Shown here: in pieces, positions 1-7,111 of the stretch
How the letters are laid out: each line of letters opens with the position of its first letter
Numbering within the stretch: position 1 is the stretch's first letter
Origin: Roseiarcus sp.
GTDB lineage: Bacteria; Pseudomonadota; Alphaproteobacteria; Rhizobiales; Beijerinckiaceae
Length of the DNA stretch: 9,749 nt
Assembly: GCA_030153205.1 (NCBI GenBank)
Contig: JASLHV010000323.1
Location: forward strand, 1-9,749
Direction of reading: 5' to 3'
The notes under the pieces: generated by a model
The model's database searches: none
Told to the model about the DNA's origin: nothing
The model's input: only the letters and a program-made list of their open reading frames with translations
Made by a program: the position numbers and the translations under genes

Positions 1-329
1 TCCAGAAACGGCTCATGCTTTGTAATCCGATTTTTGAGCGTTAAATAGCATTGCTGGCTCTGGATCCACATTGATATTTCAAATCGTACTTCTGCGTTAT
101 TGCGAGCGAAGCGAAGCAATCCATAGAGCGATGAGGCTATCGCAAAGGCTGTATGGACTGCTTCGTCGCTTCGCTCCTCGCAAGGACGAGGGGTTCCCGC
201 GCGCTACTCCGGACACGCATCGCTGCGGCGGATGATCACCGTCACCGCGAAAGGGGGCCGAAACGCGACGGGTTGCCGCGCCATCGCCCTCGCGCGACAA
301 TGCGCGCAGAATCCTCTCCGGACCTCCCC
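1..329. other. Noncoding leader upstream of the dehydratase
   Basis: No gene is supported here. The first 95 bases are more AT-rich than the rest of the window and hold no convincing ORF on either strand. Bases 96-189 are a palindromic repeat. Bases 190-329 can be read in frame with the dehydratase gene downstream, but the translation is Arg-rich and low-complexity and does not look like the N-terminus of that family, so I treat it as untranslated leader. No clear sigma-70 promoter or Shine-Dalgarno sequence was recognised. Confidence 0.55.
96..189. repeat. REP-like palindromic intergenic repeat
   Basis: Two imperfect inverted arms, 96-125 and about 152-188, flank a spacer of about 26 bases. 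The left arm contains TTGCGAGCGAAGCGAAGCAA; the right arm, read in reverse complement, gives the same word with small insertions (TTGCGAGGAGCGAAGCGACG, then AAGCAGTCCATA). As RNA it would form a long hairpin. The core 'TTGCGAGCGAAGCGAAGCAATCC' type is familiar as a dispersed intergenic palindrome in Bradyrhizobium and Rhodopseudomonas relatives (from memory of the family). The right arm supplies an in-frame ATG (153) that artificially lengthens the following ORF. Confidence 0.75.
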
Positions 330-2018
330 ATGACCAAGCCGCACGGCCTCGACAAGGGCCTCACCAATTATGGCGACCGCGATTTCGCGCGATTTTTACG
401 GCGTTCGTTTGCGCGCTCGATGGGCGTCTCGCGCGCGCTGCTCGATAAGCCGGTCGTCGGCATTGCGATGACGCCTTCGGGCTTCAACAATTGCCATCGC
501 TTCATGCCCGATCTCGTCGAGGCCGTATCGCGCGGCGTGCTCGCGGCGGGGGCTTTGCCGCGGGCTTTTCCGACGATCTCGCTCGGCGAAGTGTTCCTCA
601 ATCCGACCAGCATGATCTATCGCAACCTTATGGCCATGGACACAGAGGAGATGATCCTCGCGCAGCCCATGGACGCGGTGGTGCTGATCGGCGGTTGCGA
701 CAAGACTGTGCCGGCGCAATTGATGGGCGTGGCTTCGGCCGGCGTGCCTGCGGTGCAACTCGTCACCGGACCCATGTCGACGGGACGTCATCGCGGCCAG
801 CGTTTGGGCGCCTGCACCGATTGCCGCGCCTTTTGGGCGAAATATCGCGCCGGCGCGGTCGATGCTGAGGAGATCGCCGAGGTCGAGGGCCGTTTGTCGG
901 TGACGGCCGGCACTTGCGCGGTAATGGGCACCGCGAGCACGATGGCCTGTATCGCCGAGACGCTTGGCATGGCGCTGCCGGGAAGCGCGGCGATCCCGGC
1001 GGTTCATTCGGATCGCCTGGTCGCCGCCGAGGAGACTGGGAGGGCCGCGGTTGCGCTGATTAGCAAGCCGATCGCGCCTTCGGAGGTCATTACGGAAAAG
1101 TCGGTGGAGAATGCGCTGCGCGTTCTTATGGCGCTGAGTGGCTCGACTAATGCGGTCGTTCACCTCGCGGCGATTGCGGGACGGCTCGGCATTCGTTTTT
1201 CCCTCGATCGCTTCAACCAAATCTCCGACGAGACGCCGACGTTGGTCGATCTGAAGCCGGTCGGCCAAGGCTATATGGAGGATTTCCACGCGGCCGGCGG
1301 GCTCGGCGCAGTGCTGCGCGAATTGAAGGCGCTTCTTCATCTCGACACGATCGACGTGACCGGACTGACGCTTGGCGCGCGTCTCGCGGAGCCGGCGGGC
1401 TGGGTCGACCGCGCCTTCATTCGTCCTTTCGACGATCCGATCTCGAAATTCGGCGGTCTCGTGGCGCTGCGCGGGAGCCTCGCGCCGGATGGCGCGATTT
1501 TGAAGCGCGCCGCAGCGACGCCGGCTTTGTTCGAATGCGAGGGCAGGGCGGTCGTCTTCGAAGGCCTCGAAGATCTCGCAGCGCGGGTCGACGATCCCGA
1601 CCTCGACGTGACGCCGAACGATGTGCTTGTACTCAAGAACGCCGGACCAAAAGGCGCGGGCATGCCGGAGGCGGGCTATCTGCCGATCCCGAAGAAGCTC
1701 GCCAAAGCGGGCGTCAAGGACATGGTTCGCATTTCGGACGCGCGCATGTCCGGCACGGCTTTCGGAACGATCGTGTTGCATGTCGCGCCCGAGGCGGCGA
1801 TCGGCGGCCCGCTGGCGGCCGTGCGCAATGGCGATCGCATTCGTTTGTCAGTCGAAAAGAGGCGGATCGACCTGCTGGTTGAGGACGCGGAAATCCGCCG
1901 TCGGCTCGGCGAGCGCCAGATGTCGCCAGCGCCGGAGCGTGGGTACAAGGCGCTTTACGCGCGCAGCGTAACGCAGGCGCCGGAAGGGTGCGACTTTGAT
2001 TTCTTGGTGAAAAAGTGA
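330..2018 (+). CDS. IlvD/Edd-family Fe-S dehydratase, probably acting on sugar acids
   Basis: A 562-residue cytoplasmic enzyme of the family that removes water from dihydroxy-acids or aldonic acids to give 2-keto acids. The three cluster cysteines expected for a [2Fe-2S] enzyme are present: C55 (FNNCHR), C123 (GGCDKT) and C196 (AGTCAVMGTASTM). So are a probable Mg ligand E87 and the Lys that is carbamylated in relatives (K125). The C-terminal swivelling domain carries the catalytic-serine motif DARMSGTAFGT (S474) and PEAAIGGPLA. The length suits the family. The ending CDFDFLVKK and the motif QPMDAVVLIGGCDKT resemble L-arabinonate-type dehydratases more than biosynthetic IlvD, so a sugar-acid substrate is inferred; it may be labelled dihydroxy-acid dehydratase by homology. 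The start at 330 is chosen because MTKPHGLDKGLTNYGD begins family-like sequence; ATG 300 is an alternative and neither has a clear ribosome binding site. No sugar-catabolism neighbours are visible. Confidence 0.9.
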   Translation: MTKPHGLDKGLTNYGDRDFARFLRRSFARSMGVSRALLDKPVVGIAMTPSGFNNCHRFMPDLVEAVSRGVLAAGALPRAFPTISLGEVFLNPTSMIYRNLMAMDTEEMILAQPMDAVVLIGGCDKTVPAQLMGVASAGVPAVQLVTGPMSTGRHRGQRLGACTDCRAFWAKYRAGAVDAEEIAEVEGRLSVTAGTCAVMGTASTMACIAETLGMALPGSAAIPAVHSDRLVAAEETGRAAVALISKPIAPSEVITEKSVENALRVLMALSGSTNAVVHLAAIAGRLGIRFSLDRFNQISDETPTLVDLKPVGQGYMEDFHAAGGLGAVLRELKALLHLDTIDVTGLTLGARLAEPAGWVDRAFIRPFDDPISKFGGLVALRGSLAPDGAILKRAAATPALFECEGRAVVFEGLEDLAARVDDPDLDVTPNDVLVLKNAGPKGAGMPEAGYLPIPKKLAKAGVKDMVRISDARMSGTAFGTIVLHVAPEAAIGGPLAAVRNGDRIRLSVEKRRIDLLVEDAEIRRRLGERQMSPAPERGYKALYARSVTQAPEGCDFDFLVKK

Positions 2019-2056
2019 CGCGGCTTTCGCTTGGCGGCAGGACCGTTCACGCAGCA

Positions 2057-2425
2057 TTAGTCCTCGCTTTCGACCGACAGTACGGATCGTCCGTCGGTTA
2101 GTTTTCCAATCCACGCATTGATTTCGTCTCGGGATGGACCGATCACTTCGAGCACGCCTCCTGTTATCTCACCGACGAGGCGAGGCGTGCTCACCACGCG
2201 GCCATCGATCAACACATGAACCGTCTTGTTAACGTGTCGGCCTGTCCACGAAGCAAATAAACGGCGGCTATTGTCGCTAAGCCGAACGTCGAGAACGATT
2301 TGATTGTTTAAGTCATGCCCTCTTTGGGCGCTTGCGACTTCGAGGGTGAGCGGATCGGCGGCGAAAGAAGAAGTCGGCGAGAGCAGCGCTAAGATCACAA
2401 GCGATGCAATTGCGGTGGATTTCAT
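2057..2425 (-). CDS. Small exported protein resembling the SecD periplasmic head (P1) subdomain
   Basis: 122 residues. Residues 1-22 form a signal peptide: MKST, a hydrophobic run (AIASLVILALL), then SFA-AD as a likely signal peptidase I site. The mature part, about 100 residues, contains VLIDGRVVSTPRLVGEITGG (71-90), which resembles the SecD 'DGKVISAPVI...ITGG' segment. It has no transmembrane segments of its own, whereas real SecD has six, so this is a free-standing periplasmic domain, not a translocase subunit. An AGGA (2432-2435) lies 6 bases before the ATG and fixes the start; the longer reading up to 2626 runs through repeat sequence and is rejected. It converges on the dehydratase with 38 bases between the stops. 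Role unknown; binding of a periplasmic or secreted partner would be a guess. Such small SecDF-P1-head-like proteins do occur in proteobacteria, but I cannot name a function. Confidence 0.75.
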   Translation of the reverse strand: MKSTAIASLVILALLSPTSSFAADPLTLEVASAQRGHDLNNQIVLDVRLSDNSRRLFASWTGRHVNKTVHVLIDGRVVSTPRLVGEITGGVLEVIGPSRDEINAWIGKLTDGRSVLSVESED

Positions 2426-2496
2426 GCGCGGTCCTATTTGTTTGGCCCTTGCGGTTTCGCCGGCAATTTTGGCTACTGAAAGGCTTCGCTGACGCA

Positions 2497-2535
2497 AAGC
2501 GACGCGATGCGGGAGAGGGTAAGGGAAGGGGCACG
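2497..2535 (+). repeat. G-rich intergenic repeat, copy 1 (partial)
   Basis: The core GGGAGAGGGTAAGGGAAGGG, continuing into GC (2511-2532), matches copy 2 at 2674-2693 (GGGAGGGTACGGGAAGGGGC) apart from a two-base insertion and one substitution. A related GCGGGAGAGGGGGC lies at 2577-2590. The 299-base gap 2426-2724 around these copies has no credible gene: the ORFs that cross it are rich in Pro, Arg and Gly and encode translated repeat (such as PLPRSGGRVREG). Confidence 0.6.
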
Positions 2536-2651
2536 CCAATGGCGACTCCGTGTCCTGGCTTTCGTGGCGAGTCAGGCGGGAGAGGGGGCAGGACGCTGCG
2601 GACCACGCCGGTGCGCGGTACGGCAATCAAATTATGAGCGGGGCGCTTGGA

Positions 2652-2693
2652 GCCCCCTCTCCCGCGAAGCGGTGGGAGGGTACGGGAAGGGGC
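2652..2693 (+). repeat. G-rich intergenic repeat, copy 2, with hairpin potential
   Basis: The element starts GCCCCCTCTCCCGCGAAGCG and ends GGGAGGGTACGGGAAGGGGC, so the C-rich left arm can pair with the G-rich right arm around a GCGAAGCGGT loop. A second short stem lies beside it, GGGGC 2640-2644 with GCCCC 2652-2656. The 'CCCTCTCCCGC...GGGAGAGGG' type is a common dispersed element in GC-rich proteobacteria. It lies 31 bases past the stop codon of the minus-strand GNAT gene, so it could protect or terminate that transcript, but there is no U-run, so an intrinsic terminator is not claimed. Confidence 0.6.
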
Positions 2694-2724
2694 CTTTCGT
2701 AGAGCGTGGCAGGCCTGCGCGCCC

Positions 2725-3966
2725 TCATGCATCGTCTTCGCGGCACCCTTCTACCCGTTTCACGGAGAGCGAGGTGTCATCCCCCTTCTTGAACGGCGCG
2801 TGTTCGTCATAATAGGCGATCGTCTCCTTCACCGCTTCGCGCTCGCGGCGGAGATAGTCTGCGACGGCGTCGCTGAGGCGTTGGTCGGCGAGTTCGTGAG
2901 CGGAATAGGTCGGGACGGGACGGTAGCCGCGGGCGAGCTTGTGCTCGCCCTGCGCGCCGGCTTCGACGCGTTTCAGCCCATGTTTTAGCGCAAAGTCGAT
3001 CGCCTGATAGTAGCAGAGTTCGAAATGCAGAAAGGGACGTTCTTCGATCGCGCCCCAGTTGCGGCCGTAGAGCGCGTCATCACCGATGAAATTGAGCGCG
3101 CCGGCGATGTAGCGGCCGTTACGTTTGGCAAGAACCAGCAAGATACGATCGGCGAGGACGGCGCTCACTTTCGTGAAGAAATCGCGCGTGAGGTACGGAG
3201 AGCCCCATTTACGTGAGCCGGTGTCCATATAGAATTCGAAAAAAGCGTCCCAATGTTTCTCGGTGAGCGCGGCGCCGGTCACCCATTCGACTGCGACATC
3301 GCCGGCTAGCGCCTCGGTGCGCTCGCGGCGAATGGTCTTGCGCTTGCGCGAGGCGAGGGCGGCGAGAAAGGCGTCGAAATCGGTGTAACCCGGATTGAAG
3401 AAATGGAATTGCTCGCCATTGCGTTCGAGATAGCCGGCGCCGACCAAAGCGTCGCAATCGCGCCGATCGGGAAAAGTGACATGGATCGAGGAGGCTTCGA
3501 TCGCCTCGCGCAGACCGCGCAGCGCGCCGATGAGCACGGCGCGGGCTTCGCCCGCTTGCGGGCCGGCCGCGACTAACAGACGCCGGCCGGTCACGGGGGT
3601 GAAGGGCACGGCGATCTGGAGCTTGGGATAATAGCTCCCGCCAGCTCGCTCGTAGGCGTCGGCCCAGGCGTGATCGAAGACATATTCGCCGCGGGAATGC
3701 GTCTTGCGATAGGCCGGCGCGCAGGCGACGAGGCGATCCTCTTCATCCTCAACCAGGACATGAAGCGGCATCCAGCCGCTGCGTGCTCCGACGGAGCGCG
3801 ACTGTTCGAGCGCGTCGAGGAAGGCGTGCGTGATGAAAGGGTTGAAGCGTTCGCCGCAGGCCTCTTCCTCGCTCAGGCCGGAAGGATTGGCGCAGGCGTC
3901 CCAATCCGCCGCCGCGACGTCGGCGATGGCGCGGGCGACGCGGGCTTTATACCGTGTAGGACGCAT
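2725..3966 (-). CDS. FemAB-like / DUF482 GNAT-fold acyltransferase
   Basis: 413 residues, close to the usual size of this family (peptidogalycan biosynthesis/recognition, FemAB_like, PF04339). Recognisable stretches: an N-terminal ADWDACANP (20-28), FNPFITHAFLDALEQS (41-56), AYRKTHSRGEYVFDHAWADAY (85-105, typical of the family), the aromatic SYYPKLQIAVPFTPVTGRR (111-129), SRKRKTIRRER (206-216) and, near the end, GLKRVEAGAQGEHKLARGY (330-348). No signal peptide or membrane segment, so cytoplasmic. Members carry two tandem GNAT-like halves; the acyl donor and acceptor are not established, and a peptidoglycan or cell-surface amino-acyl transfer role is only suggested by FemAB similarity. I chose ATG 3966 (MRPTRYKARVARAIADV) over ATG 4014, because the 16 extra residues are not family-like and lack a ribosome binding site; the shorter start also has no strong one. 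Neighbouring HExxH gene is 138 bases upstream. Confidence 0.88.
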   Translation of the reverse strand: MRPTRYKARVARAIADVAAADWDACANPSGLSEEEACGERFNPFITHAFLDALEQSRSVGARSGWMPLHVLVEDEEDRLVACAPAYRKTHSRGEYVFDHAWADAYERAGGSYYPKLQIAVPFTPVTGRRLLVAAGPQAGEARAVLIGALRGLREAIEASSIHVTFPDRRDCDALVGAGYLERNGEQFHFFNPGYTDFDAFLAALASRKRKTIRRERTEALAGDVAVEWVTGAALTEKHWDAFFEFYMDTGSRKWGSPYLTRDFFTKVSAVLADRILLVLAKRNGRYIAGALNFIGDDALYGRNWGAIEERPFLHFELCYYQAIDFALKHGLKRVEAGAQGEHKLARGYRPVPTYSAHELADQRLSDAVADYLRREREAVKETIAYYDEHAPFKKGDDTSLSVKRVEGCREDDA

Positions 3967-4104
3967 GCTGACTCGAAGGCCTGTGCTCCCCCTAGAATAG
4001 GGTCGCCGCGTCATGTTGCAATGCGGCGCGTCTGCGCAGGGCGCGCGGACGCATCCGTTGGGTCACGCGAAGCGTGTTCAGGGCCTCGAGCGGTTGAGAC
4101 GCCT

Positions 4105-4701
4105 CTATTGCGAAGCGCCGTCGGAATAGGTGGATTCCGATGCGAAGGTGGCCGATTTGTAGGTTGGACTCGCCGCCACGGCGGTCCGTAACGCTCTAGT
4201 GTCCGCGTCGGAGACCTCAGCACCGGGCGTATTTTTAATCTTCAGCGCTATTCCTTTGGCGACTTTCCACACCGAGTCGGTGTAGTTGGTGTCCAGGTTC
4301 TTATACATGTCGTAGAGAACGCCGGCGACATAAGCGGCGGCCTCGTTCTCGCTTTCCATGGTGAAATAGTCGCCTCTCGTGAAATCGTAGCCGTAGTTGA
4401 TGTCCTGCATCGCGTGGACGGCCTCATGGACGAGATACGCCTTCTCATTATCGTCCGTCCCAAATGAGACGTTCGGGAAAGCGAATTTATTACCGTGGGT
4501 ATAGTATTTCGCCGCGGCGCCGCCTGTCATGCGCTCGACACCAATATGCAAGGTGCCGAGCATCAGCGAAACGACGACATTCTGAAAGCCGGCCGCATCC
4601 ACTTTGATGTGCGCCATGTTGAAGTCGATACGCTTGACCTCAGGAGATTGAAGCACCTGGAAGAGTCTGGCGCCGATGATGTTCTCTTCTTCACGGGACA
4701 T
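4105..4701 (-). CDS. Orphan HExxH metallopeptidase-like protein
   Basis: 198 residues that I cannot assign to a named family. It has a zincin signature LVHEAVHAMQDI, with H92 and H96 as likely zinc ligands and E93 as the catalytic base. About 22-24 residues later ESENEAAAYVAG supplies acidic residues (E118, E120) suitable as a third ligand, a gluzincin-like arrangement. The preceding residues 60-82 (GGAAAKYYTHGNKFAFPNVS, then FGT) are Gly/aromatic-rich. The C-terminal 40 residues are Ser/Thr/Ala-rich. No signal peptide or membrane segment is visible from this start, so it would stay in the cytoplasm unless exported by a dedicated system. Start ATG 4701 is chosen because the ORF upstream (to 4851) enters Arg-rich sequence antisense-like and overlaps the phosphodiesterase; a GGAAAA lies about 9 bases before it. 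Codon use is less GC-extreme than in the neighbours (many AAT, GAT, TAT, AAA), hinting at later acquisition. Substrate unknown. Confidence 0.72.
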   Translation of the reverse strand: MSREEENIIGARLFQVLQSPEVKRIDFNMAHIKVDAAGFQNVVVSLMLGTLHIGVERMTGGAAAKYYTHGNKFAFPNVSFGTDDNEKAYLVHEAVHAMQDINYGYDFTRGDYFTMESENEAAAYVAGVLYDMYKNLDTNYTDSVWKVAKGIALKIKNTPGAEVSDADTRALRTAVAASPTYKSATFASESTYSDGASQ

Positions 4702-4769
4702 GGTGGTTTTCCAATCAGAGAAGCTCCAACCTGCGATCGCGCCGATAGACGCCAACCGTCCCGTGAATA

Positions 4770-5564
4770 TTACGGTCTGCCCGGACGGCGGCTGACGCCG
4801 ATCGAACCTTCGTCGGCGATGTCGCCTTCGAAGACGATCTGGTCCGCCCATTGCGCCGCCTTGGCCCGCTGGGCTGCGTCGCGAACCGTCCAGACCATTA
4901 CCGGCGTTGCGCGCAGCGCTCGCAATAGAAAGGGCGTCGGATGGGGTAGATCGTCGACGCTGAAGGACAGAAAGTCAGGCTGTGTTTCTGAGAAGTGGAG
5001 GAAGTTCGTACAATCGCTCCTTTGCTGTGCCGAAAGGCGGCGCCAATAATCGCTGTGATAATCCGCCTCAGCGACGATCCCGAGCGGGCGCTCGCATTGC
5101 GTCTTGCGCAAGTGCGCAACGACAGCGGGATCGAAACTCTTGAAAGCCAGTGGCCCCGGATAATCGACGACGGCGGCTTTGACGACCTCGGCGAGTTGCG
5201 CGTCGCCGTTGAAATCGCTTTTGATCTCGCAGATGATCGGCATGCGCCCGGCGACAAGATCCAGCAATTGTCGAAGGCGCGGGATGCAGGCGCGACCGCT
5301 TCTGAATGCGACGGCGGCCAGCTCTGATGTGGTCTTGTCCTTCACTGCGCCGCGCGCTTCTGTCAACCGGTCGAGCGTCTCGTCATGAAAGACGATCGCC
5401 TCGCCGTCGGCGCTGAGCTGCACATCGCATTCGATCGCAAAACCGCGTGCTATCGCGGCCTGTGCCGCGTCCAGAGTGTTCTCGATGATCCCGCGCGCCT
5501 CATTATGCAAACCGCGATGCGCGATCGGGCGCGCGGTCAGCCAATCGGGCGCGTTCAGCGCCAT
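4770..5564 (-). CDS. Glycerophosphodiester phosphodiesterase family protein
   Basis: 264 residues, a single GDPD TIM-barrel domain and near the family norm. These enzymes hydrolyse glycerophosphodiesters to glycerol-3-phosphate and an alcohol, recycling phospholipid headgroups. Visible active-site residues: H16-R17 (IAHRGLH), E28/N29 (IIENTLDAA), E45 and D47 (IECDVQLSADG), H60 (VFHDETLDRLT), the metal-ligand strand E113/K115 (ICEIKSD), and a C-terminal VMVWTVRD (222-229). No signal peptide, so it is the cytoplasmic (UgpQ-like) type; I do not assign a symbol because the ugp transporter is not present here. It overlaps the upstream RidA-like gene by one base (TGATG), and its ribosome binding site GAGGT (5571-5575) lies inside the end of that gene, 6 bases before ATG. 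Translational coupling is therefore likely. The last residues SRRPGRP are probably unstructured. Confidence 0.93.
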   Translation of the reverse strand: MALNAPDWLTARPIAHRGLHNEARGIIENTLDAAQAAIARGFAIECDVQLSADGEAIVFHDETLDRLTEARGAVKDKTTSELAAVAFRSGRACIPRLRQLLDLVAGRMPIICEIKSDFNGDAQLAEVVKAAVVDYPGPLAFKSFDPAVVAHLRKTQCERPLGIVAEADYHSDYWRRLSAQQRSDCTNFLHFSETQPDFLSFSVDDLPHPTPFLLRALRATPVMVWTVRDAAQRAKAAQWADQIVFEGDIADEGSIGVSRRPGRP

Positions 5565-6034
5565 CAGGCGACCTCGAAGATCGCTTCAACCTCGGCGATT
5601 GCGTTAAGGGGCAAATGGGCGACGCCGACTGTTGTGCGGGCGTGACGGCCTTGATCGCCGAAGATTTCCGCCATCAGGTCGGAAGCGCCGTTCATCGCCT
5701 GGGGTAGCGCGTCGAAACTGCCTTCGACATTGAAGAAGCCGCCGAGCCGGACGACGGCGCGGATATGATCGAGATCGCCGACAGCCGCTCTCGCCTGGGC
5801 GAGGAGATTGATCGCGCAGAGCCGCGATGCGGCGCGTCCCGCTTCGACATTCGAGCCTGGACCGAGTTTCCCGACTTGGGCCAGCGCGAGCTTGCCGTCG
5901 GGGCCGAGCGGCAATTGCCCGGAAATGATCAGCATAGCGCCGAGGCGGGCGTAAGGAAGGTAATTGGCGACGGGCGCCGCCGGGGTGGGCAGTTCAATCC
6001 CAAGCGCCTGCAGGCGCGCGGCGATACGGCTCAT
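5564..6034 (-). CDS. RidA family (YjgF/YER057c/UK114) protein
   Basis: 156 residues, slightly longer than classic RidA (about 128) but typical of the group annotated YjgF_YER057c_UK114-like. RidA proteins hydrolyse reactive imine/enamine intermediates released by PLP enzymes; some subgroups have other or unknown activity. Family features: N-terminal YARLGAMLIISGQLPLGPDG (28-47), AINLLAQARAAVGDLDHI (74-91), VRLGGFFNVEGSF (95-107) and the C-terminal HARTTVGVAHLPLNAIAEVE (131-150). R133 is in the place of the catalytic arginine of RidA, and E148/E150 end the strand used for trimer contacts. Start ATG 6034 has an excellent ribosome binding site, AAGGGAG, 8 bases upstream; the ORF continues to 6289 but overlaps the start of the divergent eipB and is not protein-like there. 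First gene of an operon with the phosphodiesterase. A link between imine detoxification and phospholipid turnover is not obvious. Confidence 0.92.
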   Translation of the reverse strand: MSRIAARLQALGIELPTPAAPVANYLPYARLGAMLIISGQLPLGPDGKLALAQVGKLGPGSNVEAGRAASRLCAINLLAQARAAVGDLDHIRAVVRLGGFFNVEGSFDALPQAMNGASDLMAEIFGDQGRHARTTVGVAHLPLNAIAEVEAIFEVA

Positions 6035-6042
6035 CAAATATT

Positions 6043-6049
6043 CTCCCTT
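6043..6049 (-). promoter_or_regulatory. Ribosome binding site of the RidA-like gene
   Basis: AAGGGAG on the minus strand, 8 bases ahead of ATG 6034. It settles the start against the longer upstream reading. The 168-base gap 6035-6202 must contain the divergent promoters for this gene and eipB; I could not recognise either with confidence. Confidence 0.75.
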
Positions 6050-6202
6050 CCGTCTTTTCCGCCACAAACACGCCGTCTTTTGCAGCGCAATCATGGCGCG
6101 CGACGCCTGTACGGCAAGCGCTCGGGAGTTGCAAACGCCGCGCGCGGACCTCAAACTGGCGCGACCGCCTCGACGGGGGCGATTCACATTAAGGAATATT
6201 GC

Positions 6203-7015
6203 ATGAAGGCGACCCTCGCCCTCACGATTCTGGGTTTGAGCTTGGCTGGCCAAGCCGCGGCCGATCCGCTCGTGCCATTCGCCTCGCACCGAGCGGCCTA
6301 TACGATCTCGCTCGTCAAGGGCGATGGGGCCCAGGCGCCGGTCGCGGCGACCGGGATGATCGCCTATGAGTTCCGCGGCTCGGCATGCGACGGCTACGCC
6401 TCAGATTTCCGCCAAGTCACCGAACTTCAGCGCAACGAGGGCGACCCGATGGCCTCAGATACGCGCGCCATCATGTTCGAGGACGCTCAGGCCAAAAAAA
6501 TGCGGTTCAAGATCGACTCGACCGTCGCCGAGACGTCGCAGCCGACCATTGACGGCAGCGCGACTCATGGCGACGGCGGCGATCTTTCCGTCGACCTGAA
6601 AGCGCCCAAGCAAGAAACCTTGCATCTGGGAAAGGATGTTCTGTTCCCGACGCAGCATCTTTTCCACGTCATCGAGGCGGCGAAAGAGGGCGAAGGCACG
6701 CTGGCGGCGCGGGTCTATGACGGGTCCGACACCGGCGAGAAGATTTTCGACACGCTGACCGTCATCGGGAAGCAGGCGAGCAGCCCGAGCGCCGATTTGG
6801 CCAAGGCCGAGGCCCTGAAATCCGTGCGGCGCTGGCCGGTGACGATCTCCTATTTCGACACGGCGAAAAAGGATGGGGCGCCCGACTACATCCTGTCCTT
6901 CGACCTTTACGAAAACGGCGTCCTCGGCTCGCTCAAGCTTGACTACGGCCAGTTCGTCCTGGTCGCCCAGTTGAGCAAATTCGAATTGCTGCAGAGCGAG
7001 CCCTGCACGCAATAA
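6203..7015 (+). CDS. eipB: EipB / DUF1849 periplasmic envelope integrity protein
   Basis: 270 residues. Residues 1-20 are a Sec signal peptide (MKATLALTILGLSLAGQAAA followed by DPLVPF), so the mature protein is periplasmic. The mature start LVPFASHRAAYTISL (23-37) is a hallmark of DUF1849, as are IAYEFRGSACDGYASDFRQV (53-72), FPTQHLFHVIEAA (148-160) and the closing DYGQFVLVAQLSKFELLQSE (247-266). In Brucella the homologue EipB is a spiral beta-barrel-like protein needed for envelope integrity and for growth with cell-wall stress. Two cysteines only, C62 and C268, match the conserved disulfide of the family. Length fits the family. Start is fixed by AAGGAA (6191-6196), 6 bases before ATG. It lies 134 bases upstream of surE on the same strand and divergent from the RidA-like gene. 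Molecular activity is not known; a structural/chaperone-like role is inferred by others from phenotypes. Confidence 0.93.
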   Translation: MKATLALTILGLSLAGQAAADPLVPFASHRAAYTISLVKGDGAQAPVAATGMIAYEFRGSACDGYASDFRQVTELQRNEGDPMASDTRAIMFEDAQAKKMRFKIDSTVAETSQPTIDGSATHGDGGDLSVDLKAPKQETLHLGKDVLFPTQHLFHVIEAAKEGEGTLAARVYDGSDTGEKIFDTLTVIGKQASSPSADLAKAEALKSVRRWPVTISYFDTAKKDGAPDYILSFDLYENGVLGSLKLDYGQFVLVAQLSKFELLQSEPCTQ

Positions 7016-7111
7016 GGCCGTAATCGTTCGGACACGGCCACGTCGCGCGAATCGGTCAAGCGAGTTAGAAGGGCGTCGATCGGCGGCGCCTTGACGGCGT
7101 CGCTTGACGCT

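Noticed and set aside
1..63. TCCAGA at 1-6 and TCTGGA at 58-63 as possible element ends
   Set aside because: Six-base inverted matches are expected by chance and no transposase or target duplication is seen.
396..1781. 461-residue ORF on the minus strand opposite the dehydratase
   Set aside because: Its product is rich in Arg, His and Ala with no motif, and it lies wholly antisense to a gene with complete family motifs. Such shadows are common in GC-rich genomes.
2426..2626. N-terminal extension of the SecD-head-like protein
   Set aside because: It reads through repeat DNA, and the signal peptide starts at 2425 after a clear AGGA.
4064..4076. CACGC-GAA-GCGTG hairpin downstream of the HExxH gene as a terminator
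   Set aside because: Only 5 bp of stem and no U-run on the minus strand.
5765..6202. N-terminal extension of the eipB ORF, overlapping the RidA-like gene on the other strand
   Set aside because: The eipB signal peptide begins at 6203 behind a good ribosome binding site, and the extension is antisense to ridA.
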